Source of the DNA: 2-02-FULL-55-14 sp964534125
GTDB lineage: Bacteria; Bacteroidota; Ignavibacteria; UBA10030
Direction: 5' to 3'
Assembly (NCBI GenBank): GCA_964534125.1
Contig: CAZHOJ010000003.1
Coordinates: 186,001 to 250,000, forward strand
Length of the DNA: 64,000 nt
A program made the position numbers and the translations under genes. The notes beneath the pieces were generated by a model, which saw only the letters and a list, made by a program, of their open reading frames with translations, did no database searches and was not told the DNA's origin. How positions within the stretch are numbered: the first letter of the stretch is position 1; the number at the start of each line of letters is the position of its first letter. Of the stretch, positions 32,974-41,683 are shown one piece after another.

Positions 32974-33723
32974 CTATCGAGCCCCGTCCACCACCGCCGG
33001 ATCGACGCCCCTCCACTCGGCGATCTGGGCGATCATCCTCTCCCGCACATTCTCCCGCAGTGATTCCAGGTCCTTGATCGTCAGGCCGGCCGTCTCAATG
33101 GCCGGCAGGACCTTCAGGTAGATGTCCGCTGGCTTCCCGAAGCGCCAGGACGATTTCTGTATCGCAGCGAACGTTCCGTCGATCACCAGGGGCAGGATCG
33201 CGATCTTCTCCCTGATGGCAAGCAGGAACGCTCCGTCATTGAACGCCTGCACCCGGCCGTCCTTCGTCCGTGTCCCCTCAGGAAAGATGAACACGGAGCA
33301 TTTGTGGCCCAGATACTGCTTGGCCTTCATCAATGCACGGACCCCGCTTCTCGCATTCCCTCTGTCCACGGAAATATCGCCCGACAGCTTCAGCATCCAC
33401 CCCAGGACCGGCAGCTTGAACAGCTCCTCTTTGCCCATCCATTTCATTTCCCACGGCACATTGCTCACGAGCGGAATATCCGCGAGGGACTGATGATTGC
33501 AGACGACAACATACGGACGGCGCGGATCCTCGACCTTCTCGCCCTGGATATGGAGCCGCCAGGCAGCATTGACGCGCGTGATGGCCCTGCCGCATTTCCT
33601 GAAGAGGAGTCCCGTGCGGTAGAGAGCCGGATCCCTGTCGAAGAGACGGCTGATCGCAAGGAGCGGCACCCAGAACAAGATGACCGAGCCGGTGATGAAC
33701 CAGGTCCAGAGAGAACGGATCAT
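32974..33723 (-). CDS. plsC: 1-acyl-sn-glycerol-3-phosphate acyltransferase
   Basis: A 249-residue membrane-associated enzyme. It starts with a hydrophobic segment (WFITGSVILFWVPLLAI), then NHQSLAD (H77 and D82: the NHx4D catalytic motif) and FPEGTR near residue 149 (substrate phosphate binding). It acylates lysophosphatidic acid to phosphatidic acid in phospholipid synthesis. Family length is about 200-260. A single gene convergent with the S9 peptidase; the GxxExxY cassette is immediately upstream. Confidence 0.93.
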   Translation of the reverse strand: MIRSLWTWFITGSVILFWVPLLAISRLFDRDPALYRTGLLFRKCGRAITRVNAAWRLHIQGEKVEDPRRPYVVVCNHQSLADIPLVSNVPWEMKWMGKEELFKLPVLGWMLKLSGDISVDRGNARSGVRALMKAKQYLGHKCSVFIFPEGTRTKDGRVQAFNDGAFLLAIREKIAILPLVIDGTFAAIQKSSWRFGKPADIYLKVLPAIETAGLTIKDLESLRENVRERMIAQIAEWRGVDPAVVDGAR

Positions 33724-33772
33724 AGAATACTCACTGCTTAGTGCTTCACTGAGGATGTTTGAGGGTAATTAG

Positions 33773-33795
33773 CCACAAAGAACGCAGAGAACACA
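33773..33795. repeat. Left inverted repeat flanking the GxxExxY gene
   Basis: This 23-base element begins CCACAAAGAACGCAG and ends AACACA. Its reverse complement recurs at 34305-34327 with 21 of 23 bases identical (differences at positions 3 and 15). The pair encloses exactly one gene. Confidence 0.8.
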
Positions 33796-33872
33796 TGAAT
33801 GAGAATGCATAAGGACTTGATTAATTGATGGATGGCTGTTTTCTTGGACTATCCGCACAGAGGGGGAGCATC

Positions 33873-34295
33873 ATGCGCTCGATCACACAAATCTGCGATA
33901 TCATCCGCCAGACTGCGTTCGACCTCCATGTCTATCTTGGCCATGGACATCTGGAGAAAGTCTACGAGAATGGCCTTACACATCGTCTTCAGAAGGTTGG
34001 TCTCAGAGCGGTCCAACAATCCCCCTTGTCGGTCTTCGACGAAGACGAGACACGCCTAGGAGACTACTTCGCCGACATTCTGGTTGATGATCGGATCATT
34101 CTCGAGCTCAAGGCGACACAATCCCTCCGCCCGGAACATGAGGCCCAGATACTCGGCTACCTCAAAGCATCACGGATTCAGCATGGTATGCTTATCAACT
34201 TCGGGTCCTTTCAGTTCCAGATACGAAAATTCGTATGGACCCATCCCCTTTCTTCCCGCGGATTGAACACTGCACAAAACATTCTTCGTCCCTGA
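33873..34295 (+). CDS. GxxExxY protein (PD-(D/E)XK-like)
   Basis: A 140-residue protein. GHLEKVYENG matches the GxxExxY motif, and DYFADILVDDRIILELKA carries the Asp and Glu-x-Lys residues of the PD-(D/E)XK nuclease-like fold (family PF13366). Function is not established for this family, although members are widespread and sometimes associated with rRNA intervening sequences or repeats. ATG 33873 follows GGGGGAGC. The gene sits between 23-base inverted repeats 92 bases before its stop on one side and ten bases after it on the other, like a small mobile cassette. An upstream in-frame start would add 16 residues without a ribosome-binding site. Confidence 0.85.
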   Translation: MRSITQICDIIRQTAFDLHVYLGHGHLEKVYENGLTHRLQKVGLRAVQQSPLSVFDEDETRLGDYFADILVDDRIILELKATQSLRPEHEAQILGYLKASRIQHGMLINFGSFQFQIRKFVWTHPLSSRGLNTAQNILRP

Positions 34296-34304
34296 AAATC
34301 TCTT

Positions 34305-34327
34305 TGTGTTCTGTGCGTTCTTTGCGG
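34305..34327. repeat. Right inverted repeat flanking the GxxExxY gene
   Basis: It begins TGTGTTCTGTGCGTTC and ends TTTGCGG. It is the 21/23 reverse complement of the left copy at 33773-33795. It starts ten bases after the GxxExxY stop codon and ends 14 bases before the convergent GH97 stop. Confidence 0.8.
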
Positions 34328-34340
34328 TTGAATTCTCTGT

Positions 34341-36476
34341 TTACTGCTTCACCCTGATCGTCACCGCAGCGCCTCCCCCCTCCGCACACACGAGCTTCAG
34401 CACGTCATTGCGTGTCACGTCCCTGCTCGAAATGACATACGCCATCGGATTCTTCTTCCAATGCGCATCCGGAGCGTCAGCGTAGATGGTCGCGGTGTAG
34501 GTCCTTCCCGCTCCGAGGAAATCGAGCGGCACATCGAATGACCGCCGCTCCTCGTCCGAGATCGCTCCTATGAACCATTCGTCCTTCCCTTTGGCCTTCC
34601 GCGCAACGACAATGTAGTCGCTGGGCTCTGCAGCGATGTATCTGCTTTCGTCCCAGTCCAGCGCAACATCCTTGATGAACTGGAAGGCGTCCGGGAACCG
34701 CTCATAGTTCTCCGGGTAGTCAGCGGCCATCTGAATGGGACTGTACATGGCGACATACAACGCCATCTGTTTCACGAGCGTCGTGTGGACCTGAAGGTCG
34801 TCCTTGCCAACATTGTAGTAGTCGAGCGTGATCTGGAAGATGCCCGGTGTGTAGTCCATCGGACCGCCCATCAGCCGCGTGAACGGCAGGATCGTCTCAT
34901 GCTCGGGCGGATTGCCGACGCTCCAGGCGTTGAACTCGTTCCCGCGGGCCGCTTCTGCCGCGATCCAGTTCGGGTAGGTGCGATGGAGCCCCGTCAGCCG
35001 GACAGATTCATGCGAGTTCACCATGATGCGATACCGGGCCGCTTTCTGTGCGGTCCGGACAAAGTGATTGACCATCCACTGGCCGTCATGGTGTTCCCCC
35101 CGGGGGATGATCCGTCCCACATACCCCGTCTTGACCGCATCGTAGCCGTAGTGCTTCATGAACGCATAGGCGCTGTCCTGACGGCGCTCGTAGTTGGTCA
35201 CTGACGATGAGGTCTCGTGGTGCATGATGAGCTTGACCCCCTTCTTCCGGGCGTACGAGCTCAGGTATTCCACGTCGAAATCCGGATACGGGGTGACGAA
35301 ATCGAACACCTCCTCCTTCCACTTCCCGAACCAATCCTCCCATCCGACATTCCATCCTTCGACAAGCACCCCATCGAATCCGTGCTCCGCCGCAAAATCG
35401 AGATAGCGTTTTGTCCGCTCGGTCGTTGCCCCATGCCGTCCGTTCGGCGTCAGCGATGCGAAGTCCGTCTCGCCGAGCCGCACGGAGGGCACATCGGCAT
35501 AGTTCCAGGAGTGCGTCCAGGTGTGCATTTCCCACCAGATGCCGATGTATTTGACCGGCCTGATCCAGCTCACGTCATCGTAGGCGAGCGGTTCGTTCAG
35601 GTTCAGGATGAGCTTCGAGGCGAGGATGTCGGTGGCCTTGTCGCTGACGATGACCGTTCGCCAGGGGGTCCGGGTGGGTGTCTGCATGTAGGCCATATTG
35701 CCGACCGCGTCCGGCACGAGATGGGCCGACAGCGTCGGCGACCCGGTCGCCACATTCAGATGCAGTGCCGGATAGTCCACGAGCGCCGCTTCGAAGATGT
35801 TGACGTACAATCCGTCATCCGTCTTCATCATCAGCGGCGTCTGGACGACGCGTTCGCCGGGGAGCGACCTCACGGCGATCTCCGTCACTTCCTTTCCCAT
35901 GAACGCGTTCACGTCGCTCAGCCGCGTGTGGTTCCAGACGTACTCCTGCGAATCGTAGTCGCCCGGGATCCAGAAGGCCATATGGTCGCCGGTGAGCATG
36001 AACTCCGTCGCCTCACTCTTCACGATGAAGTACCGCAGTTCATCCTGTTCGGGAAACTCATACCGGAATCCAAGTCCGTCATCGAACACGCGGAAGACGA
36101 CGTCCATCCTCCGCCCGTTCACCTTCGGCTGTTGCAGGATGATGCGCAGCTCTGTATGGTTGTCCCGCACCGTACGCTGCTCGCCCATGACGGGTTCCCA
36201 TGCGACATCGCTGGTCCGGGTCTCCGACCCCGCGACCACGAACCCGTCGAGAAGGCTCGGCGCATCCGGGAGCTCGATCCCCAGTCTGCTTCGGCCGACG
36301 ACCGCCCGCTCATCCCTGTACAGAGCATACGTCGGCACGCCCCCCGGCGTCAGCACGAATGTGAGCCTGAGCTTTCCATTCGGCGATACGATAGACTGTG
36401 CCACGGCTCCTCCATACAAGGTGCAGCACAACGCCAGTGCTGCTCCGATCCGTACTATCGCGTGATGTCGTTCCAT
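34341..36476 (-). CDS. Glycoside hydrolase family 97 (SusB-like alpha-glucosidase type)
   Basis: A 711-residue periplasmic enzyme with signal peptide (ALALCCTLYGGAVAQ). The N-terminal beta-sandwich (about 28-300) is followed by a TIM barrel (about 300-580) with WWEMHTWTH, VEGWNVGWEDWF, KLIMHHETSSS and MVNSHESVRLTG, then a C-terminal beta domain. Glutamates in MHHE and NSHE correspond to the bases and calcium ligands of inverting GH97 enzymes; the position used as nucleophile in the retaining alpha-galactosidase branch reads AVKTGYVG, without Asp, so an inverting alpha-glucosidase is favoured. It follows a LolA-like lipoprotein gene on the same strand by 24 bases. Confidence 0.92.
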   Translation of the reverse strand: MERHHAIVRIGAALALCCTLYGGAVAQSIVSPNGKLRLTFVLTPGGVPTYALYRDERAVVGRSRLGIELPDAPSLLDGFVVAGSETRTSDVAWEPVMGEQRTVRDNHTELRIILQQPKVNGRRMDVVFRVFDDGLGFRYEFPEQDELRYFIVKSEATEFMLTGDHMAFWIPGDYDSQEYVWNHTRLSDVNAFMGKEVTEIAVRSLPGERVVQTPLMMKTDDGLYVNIFEAALVDYPALHLNVATGSPTLSAHLVPDAVGNMAYMQTPTRTPWRTVIVSDKATDILASKLILNLNEPLAYDDVSWIRPVKYIGIWWEMHTWTHSWNYADVPSVRLGETDFASLTPNGRHGATTERTKRYLDFAAEHGFDGVLVEGWNVGWEDWFGKWKEEVFDFVTPYPDFDVEYLSSYARKKGVKLIMHHETSSSVTNYERRQDSAYAFMKHYGYDAVKTGYVGRIIPRGEHHDGQWMVNHFVRTAQKAARYRIMVNSHESVRLTGLHRTYPNWIAAEAARGNEFNAWSVGNPPEHETILPFTRLMGGPMDYTPGIFQITLDYYNVGKDDLQVHTTLVKQMALYVAMYSPIQMAADYPENYERFPDAFQFIKDVALDWDESRYIAAEPSDYIVVARKAKGKDEWFIGAISDEERRSFDVPLDFLGAGRTYTATIYADAPDAHWKKNPMAYVISSRDVTRNDVLKLVCAEGGGAAVTIRVKQ

Positions 36477-36500
36477 GATCTCACCCTTGTCCTCGAAGCA

Positions 36501-37235
36501 TTATTCTTCCGCCCCGGCAACAGCCATCCATGTCTCCGGATCGAACTCCCGCTCATCGATCTCGACGTTCGCCTTGATGTCAGAGTAATATTCTTCCGTC
36601 GCGATCTGTCCGTCCCGCAGGAACAGCACTTCCGCTGCCACCCAGCTCCCATCGACCTGCCGATAGTCGTTGAACTGGACTTCCATGGTCATCCGTGGCC
36701 GCGGCTCGAGCGTGCGGAGGAGCACCAGCCGCTCTTTGTCCACCCAGAACTGCTTCGTCGAATCGTCCCCCGCCAATGCTCCCACGATGTAGACCGGCCG
36801 TTCGTTCCAGACGCCCTCATCCAGCACCGCAAGATCGTAGCCGAGGTCGGCCAGTTTTGCCATTGTCTGCTCGACGGGCAGGACGTAGACGTCGAACCCG
36901 AGCAGCAGCAGGGGATGGATCATCGGCCTGCCCATTCTCATCACTCCGGCTTCATAGGAATAGACAGAGTCATCCGCGAAGAGGATGCCGTTCCCCGCTT
37001 CGACCGGATCGAACCTGATGCTCAGCGCTCCGGGCGCCCGATAGCTCTCGTACCAGGTCTCCTCCTTCTGCGTTCCGTCCTGGCCGGTATGCACCGTGCG
37101 CTGCGTGAATGTAAGCGTGCTGAGGTAGGCCTCCCCGTATGCCGCTTTCATCTGCTGAACAAGCTGTTCAGGGGTATCTATCGCGGGCGCACAGGAGAGA
37201 AGGAACAGAGTTGGAACCAATACGAGGGATCTCAT
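36501..37235 (-). CDS. LolA/outer-membrane-lipoprotein-like lipoprotein
   Basis: A 244-residue lipoprotein: FLLSC at residues 11-15 is a clear lipobox. The mature protein has an alternating-strand pattern (IRFDPVEAGNGILFADDSVYSYEAG; written here: SIRFDPVEAGNGILFADD, then SVYSYEAG) and a later 'MTMEVQFNDYRQVDGSWVAAE' pattern resembling LolA/LolB half-barrels, so lipid or lipoprotein binding is possible. GGAGGT lies three bases before ATG 37235. It is followed by GH97 (24-base gap, same strand). Function not known. Confidence 0.7.
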   Translation of the reverse strand: MRSLVLVPTLFLLSCAPAIDTPEQLVQQMKAAYGEAYLSTLTFTQRTVHTGQDGTQKEETWYESYRAPGALSIRFDPVEAGNGILFADDSVYSYEAGVMRMGRPMIHPLLLLGFDVYVLPVEQTMAKLADLGYDLAVLDEGVWNERPVYIVGALAGDDSTKQFWVDKERLVLLRTLEPRPRMTMEVQFNDYRQVDGSWVAAEVLFLRDGQIATEEYYSDIKANVEIDEREFDPETWMAVAGAEE

Positions 37236-37387
37236 ACAACCTCCGGGTGAACGTGATGGCGGAAGTATGATACGCCGGAAAAACGACAAGCAAAAGCAGC
37301 TGCCGTTGTGTTGCGCTTTCCGGTCCATCAGCATACATTGGCGAGCAGAACCTGCCACGATGGCCATCACCGAACCACAGGACCTCA

Positions 37388-38662
37388 ATGAGATCAAGAT
37401 CGTCCACATCCAGGCGTGATTTTCTCCGCACGTCGGCAGGCCTCGCCGGCGCAGCTATCATCACAGGCACCCCGCGCCCTCTCGCCGCAGCACCGGGCTC
37501 CAGAGAACCGCAGCTCTCCCGAAAACGGGACATCGTCCCCATTACGAGGGAAGAGCGGGAAGACCGGATCGAAAAGGCCCAGCGGCTGATGGTTGACCAG
37601 GACCTCGACGCCATCGTTATGGAGAGCGGTTCGAGCATGTTCTATTATACAGGGACGCGCTGGGGGAACAGCGAGCGGATGTTCGCTCTTGTGATCCCGG
37701 CCCGGGGAGAGCTCGCATGGATCTGCCCGGCGTTCGAAGAGGAGCGGGCCCGGGAGGTCATCACGTTCGGGACCGACATCCGCACATGGGAGGAAGATGA
37801 GGATCCCTCCGTGCGCATAGCGCAGATCCTCGCCGACAGGTCTCCCCGAACGAAGAAGATCGGCATCGAGGAGACATTTCGGTTCTTCCTGTTCGACGGC
37901 ATTCGTGCTGCGGCGGAAGGATACGCACTCGGGAGTGCGACCCCGGTCACGGCCGGATGCCGGATGATCAAGTCGCCGGCGGAACTTGCGCTGATGCAGG
38001 TGGCGAACGACATCACCATCGACGCATACAAGGACGACTTCCCGCAGCTCAGGGAAGGGATGACGCAGTACGAGTTTGGCGGGATCATCCGCGAAGCGTT
38101 CCGGAAGGCGGGAGCGAGCGGCGGAGCGATGGTGAGCTTCGGAGCAGCATCTGCGTATCCGCACGGGACACAAGCCCCTCAGAAGGCGATGGAAGGAGAT
38201 CTCGTACTCGTCGACGGCGGGTGCAGGGTCGAAGGATACACATCCGACATCACACGGACGTTCATCTTCGGAACGGCGACAGCGCGTCAAAAAGAGATAT
38301 GGGACCTCGAGCGCAGGGCCCAGGATGCAGCGTTCGCAGCCGTCAAACCCGGCGTCTCTTGCGAGGACATCGATGCTGCAGCGCGGAAGGTCATCATCGA
38401 TGCGGGGTTCGGTCCGGGGTACAAGGTGCCGGGACTACCGCACCGCACCGGTCACGGCATCGGCCTCGACGGCCATGAGTGGGAGTATCTCGTGAAGGGG
38501 AACAAGACACCGCTGCAGCCCGGCATGTGCTTCAGCGACGAGCCGACGATCTCGATCTACGGCGAATTCGGGATCCGGCTCGAGGATGTTTTCTATGTGA
38601 CGGAGGATGGGGGAAGGTTCTTTACAGCACAAAGCCCGGCGATCGATCAGCCGTTCGGGTAG
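37388..38662 (+). CDS. Tat-exported M24 aminopeptidase (Xaa-Pro type)
   Basis: A 424-residue enzyme. SRRDFLR at residues 8-14 and the following hydrophobic TSAGLAGAAIITG form a twin-arginine signal peptide. After the creatinase-like N-terminal domain (about 50-190), the M24 metallopeptidase shows the five metal ligands: Asp in VLVDGGC, Asp in TSDITRTF, His in RTGHGIG, Glu in SDEPTI and Glu in IRLEDVFYV. Such peptidases remove N-terminal residues before proline. Export by Tat means it folds with metal in the cytosol. The upstream gene runs on the other strand and the window offers no operon partner. Confidence 0.93.
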   Translation: MRSRSSTSRRDFLRTSAGLAGAAIITGTPRPLAAAPGSREPQLSRKRDIVPITREEREDRIEKAQRLMVDQDLDAIVMESGSSMFYYTGTRWGNSERMFALVIPARGELAWICPAFEEERAREVITFGTDIRTWEEDEDPSVRIAQILADRSPRTKKIGIEETFRFFLFDGIRAAAEGYALGSATPVTAGCRMIKSPAELALMQVANDITIDAYKDDFPQLREGMTQYEFGGIIREAFRKAGASGGAMVSFGAASAYPHGTQAPQKAMEGDLVLVDGGCRVEGYTSDITRTFIFGTATARQKEIWDLERRAQDAAFAAVKPGVSCEDIDAAARKVIIDAGFGPGYKVPGLPHRTGHGIGLDGHEWEYLVKGNKTPLQPGMCFSDEPTISIYGEFGIRLEDVFYVTEDGGRFFTAQSPAIDQPFG

Positions 38663-38967
38663 CGGGACGCGTACATCTTCATGGGTAGGTTTCTCGCAGA
38701 GACCGCAGAGAAAGCAGAGCGCGCAGAGGTAGATAATAGTAAAGAAACGTGGCGGGTGTGACGCCTGCCTGTCGTCCAGGCAGACGGTCGTATAGATTCC
38801 GACTTGCGTCGGAATGACAAGGGAGGCAAAATCCGATTATTCTGAGGGACTCCTCGTAATCCAACCATAGTCATCCTGAACGTTCGCGCAGGCGAACGAT
38901 TCAGGATCCATACGCACGTCTGCCACGCTGGTGGGAACTGCTCCGGGGCAGATTCCTGGATCTGCAT
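38663..38967. other. Intergenic repeat-rich region, no gene
   Basis: The second copy of GGTAGGTTTCTCGCA is at 684-698, followed by GAGACCGCAGAGAAAGCAG, similar to the GxxExxY flanking repeat. Three hairpins follow: CTGCCTG/CAGGCAG (765-783), ATTCCGAC/GTCGGAAT (796-815), and a long stem ATCCTGAACGTTCGC with GCGAACG-A-TTCAGGAT (873-907). The last two end in GGAATGAC or begin GTCATCC, as in other intergenic elements in this window. These can terminate both convergent transcripts. No coding sequence is supported. Confidence 0.65.
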
Positions 38968-40413
38968 CTATGCCTGTTCGGACGATGCAGCTCCGTTCCG
39001 TGATCGCAGATATAGATCGATAGACGCCGCAGCCGTCCGGCCGTCCTTCATCGCAAGAATAACGGTAGCACCTCCGCGTGAGAGGTCCCCACCTGCGAAC
39101 ACACCCAGACGGCTTGTCGCCTGTCCGTCATCAACCTGCACGATACCCTTCCGCCCCGTTTCCAGTCCCGGCGTCGTCGCCTGGATGATGGGATTCGGGC
39201 TCTGACCGATGGCCTCGATGACCTGGTCGACCTCCAGGATGAACCCAGAGCCTTCGACCGGGATGGGCCTGCGGCGCCCCGAGCTGTCGGGCTCACCGAG
39301 CTCCATGCGGCGGCACTCAAGGCCGCACACTTCGTGCGCATCATTGCTGATGATCCGAACCGGATCGGTCAGCATTTTGAACTGTATCCCCTCTTCTTCG
39401 GCGTGGTGCACTTCCTCATCCCGGGCAGGCATTTCAGCACGGGACCTGCGGTAGACGAGGTAGGCATTCTCAGCACCCAGCCTGCGTGCTGTTCGGACCG
39501 CGTCCATCGCGGTATTGCCGCCGCCGATGACAGCCACATTCTTCCCGACGCGGATCGGCGTATCGACCTCCGGGAAGGCGTACGCGCGCATCAGGTTCAC
39601 GCGCGTCAGGAATTCATTTGCGGAATAGACGCCGATCAGATTCTCGCCGGGAATACCGAGAAATGCGGGCGACCCGGCTCCGGTCGCCAGATAGAGGGCG
39701 TCGAGCGACCATTCCGACATCAGCTCGTCGATGGTCGCGGTCATGCCCACGACGAAGTTCGTCAGCAGCCGTACCCCCAGGTTCTTCACCTGCTGGATCT
39801 CGAGGTCGAGCACCGTTCGGGGGAGCCGGAATTCCGGGATGCCGTAGCGCAGCACTCCTCCGGCCTCGTGCAGCGCTTCGAACATCGTCACTTCGTAGCC
39901 CATCTTCGCCAGCTCAGCCGCACACGTCAGGCCGGACGGACCGGAACCAACGACACCCACATGACCCTGGTGTCGAGGCCCGCGCTCCGGGATGACATGT
40001 TCATGCTTTGCCGTATAATCCGCGACGAAGCGCTCCAGCTTGCCGATCGCAAGCGGCTCGTGTTTGCGGCCGACCGTGCACACGGCCTCGCATTGCGTTT
40101 CCTGGGGGCACACTCTTCCGCAAATGGCTGGAAGCGAATTTGTCTCGCGTATCTTATGCGCCGCCGCGAGGAAGTCCCGCTCGACGATCAGCTGGAGGAA
40201 CGAACGGATGTCAACCTTGACCGGGCAGCCGCTTATGCAGACGGGGTCCTTGCACTCGATGCAGCGGGTGGCCTCTGTCACCGCCTGGTCCTCAGAGAAG
40301 CCGAGGGCCACTTCTGTGAAGGCGGTGATCCGGTCTTCCGGCGCCTGCTCTGCTGAGCGCTGGCGGGGAATGCGCATCCGCTCAGACGGCTTGAGGGTAT
40401 TCGCGGGGCTCAT
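38968..40413 (-). CDS. NfnB/GltD-like flavin oxidoreductase (NADPH-binding large subunit)
   Basis: A 481-residue Fe-S flavoprotein. CIECKDPVCISGCPVKVDI and CGRVCPQETQC supply the two [4Fe-4S] cluster sites, VGVVGSGPSGLTCAAEL is the FAD-binding fold and IGGGNTAMDAVRTARR the NADPH-binding fold. It resembles glutamate synthase small subunit (GltD) and the NfnB/SudA subunit of electron-bifurcating NADH-ferredoxin:NADP+ oxidoreductase. ATG 40413 overlaps the partner's TGA (ATGA) and has AGGGGTG upstream; a start 30 bases earlier would overlap more. The partner gene makes NfnAB/SudAB the best reading; no glutamate synthase large subunit is near. Confidence 0.85.
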   Translation of the reverse strand: MSPANTLKPSERMRIPRQRSAEQAPEDRITAFTEVALGFSEDQAVTEATRCIECKDPVCISGCPVKVDIRSFLQLIVERDFLAAAHKIRETNSLPAICGRVCPQETQCEAVCTVGRKHEPLAIGKLERFVADYTAKHEHVIPERGPRHQGHVGVVGSGPSGLTCAAELAKMGYEVTMFEALHEAGGVLRYGIPEFRLPRTVLDLEIQQVKNLGVRLLTNFVVGMTATIDELMSEWSLDALYLATGAGSPAFLGIPGENLIGVYSANEFLTRVNLMRAYAFPEVDTPIRVGKNVAVIGGGNTAMDAVRTARRLGAENAYLVYRRSRAEMPARDEEVHHAEEEGIQFKMLTDPVRIISNDAHEVCGLECRRMELGEPDSSGRRRPIPVEGSGFILEVDQVIEAIGQSPNPIIQATTPGLETGRKGIVQVDDGQATSRLGVFAGGDLSRGGATVILAMKDGRTAAASIDLYLRSRNGAASSEQA

Positions 40414-41267
40414 GACGACACCCCTGCGGTCTGGCTTGCGCACTTCAGGGCATCTTCAGCACGCCTGTCGGATTCTATTTCCTGCTTCCGATAGCTGCGG
40501 CTCCGGATGAGAAGCTCATCGAAGTCCACCTTATGGCCGTCGAATTCCGGTCCGTCCACACAGGCGAATTTCATCTCGCCGCCCACCGTCACCCTGCATC
40601 CGCCGCACATGCCCGTACCGTCGACCATCAGCGCATTCACACTGACGATCGTGCGGACGCCGTAGCGGCGCGTGAGCTCACTGACTGCCTTCATCATCGG
40701 CAGCGGGCCGATGGCATAGACCACATCGACAGGGGCTTGTTTGAGGATATCATCGAGCTGGTCGGTCACGATCCCCTTCCGGCCATAGCTTCCGTCATCG
40801 GTGACGATGAACAGCTCATCGGACACGGAGCGCATCTCAGGTTCGAGGATGATGAGGTCCTGCGAACGGGCTCCGATTATCGACGTGATCTTGTTCTCCG
40901 ACCTATGGAGAGCAGCCGTGATCGGGAACAGCTCTGCGGTTCCGACGCCTCCCCCGATGCAGACAATGCGCTCGCCCGTATGGAGCGGCGTGGGCTTGCC
41001 CAAAGGACCGACAAGATCGGTGAGCTCCTCGCCTTCCTGCATGCGGAGCAGTGCTTTTGTTGTCTTCCCTATCGCCTGTACGATGAGCGTGATGCTCCCG
41101 GAATCCAGGTCAGAGTCGACGATGGTGATGGGGATGCGTTCTCCGTTGGGCGAGACACGAAGAATGACGAAGTTCCCGGCCTGGCGTTTACGCGCGACGT
41201 ACGGCGCATGGATCTCAAATCGTGCGACGGTCGGAGAAAGGAATGTCTTGCTGAGGATGGTGTACAT
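40410..41267 (-). CDS. NfnA/SudB-like ferredoxin reductase (FAD/NAD-binding, [2Fe-2S])
   Basis: A 285-residue protein of the dihydroorotate-dehydrogenase electron-transfer (PyrK) type. GNFVILRVSPNGERIPITI binds FAD, ICIGGGVGTAELFPI (seen as IVCIGGGVGTAELFP) binds NAD, and the C-terminal Cys cluster VDGTGMCGGCRVTVGG...FACVDGPEF holds the [2Fe-2S] centre. With the overlapping downstream gene it forms an NfnAB/SudAB heterodimer. Start ATG 41267 was preferred (AGGG upstream); two earlier ATG codons exist. Confurcation versus simple NAD(P)H:acceptor activity cannot be told from sequence. Confidence 0.85.
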   Translation of the reverse strand: MYTILSKTFLSPTVARFEIHAPYVARKRQAGNFVILRVSPNGERIPITIVDSDLDSGSITLIVQAIGKTTKALLRMQEGEELTDLVGPLGKPTPLHTGERIVCIGGGVGTAELFPITAALHRSENKITSIIGARSQDLIILEPEMRSVSDELFIVTDDGSYGRKGIVTDQLDDILKQAPVDVVYAIGPLPMMKAVSELTRRYGVRTIVSVNALMVDGTGMCGGCRVTVGGEMKFACVDGPEFDGHKVDFDELLIRSRSYRKQEIESDRRAEDALKCASQTAGVSS

Positions 41268-41683
41268 GGACCCTGTCATTGAGTTCAAATGCACGCATTC
41301 CTCCGCAAACTGCTTGCCAGCTTCAGGATGTAGAAGAAATGAACACCCGGGAAGGAAGTCCGGACAAAGGGCTGATTACGGAGACATTTTGAAGGCAACG
41401 GAGCAGAACAGCAGAAGAGGGAGAACAGCTCCTAACTTCTGGAACCTCAGAACCTCGCCATTATCGAAAATGCGAATGTTGACACCTTCACAGGAGCTAG
41501 CTACATAAGGATCGATAAGCCCTGTCCACTTGTTGCCCCCGCAAATCCCGGGAGAGCGGCGACCCTTTTACCTCTCTTCGAACTGCAATATCTGCCTGGT
41601 CGGGCGCTTGATCCCTCGTATCTCCTCTAAGACAAGAACAGCGGAGATTTTCGTCGAAGAACTCATGTCCCTTGAAAAGTATT
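41268..41683. other. Intergenic region without recognised content
   Basis: This 416-base stretch between NfnA-like and caspase-like genes was read on both strands. I see no hairpin of note, no tRNA-like cloverleaf and no convincing coding frame. Composition is lower in G+C than neighbours, as in the adjoining caspase-like gene. Confidence 0.5.

Noticed and set aside
35217..37250. Plus-strand open frame (677 codons) across GH97 and the lipoprotein
   Set aside because: It crosses two real genes on the opposite strand, has no domain and no ribosome-binding site.
40414..40443. Earlier start for the NfnB-like protein
   Set aside because: AGGGGTG before ATG 40413 and the ATGA overlap with the partner stop support the later start.
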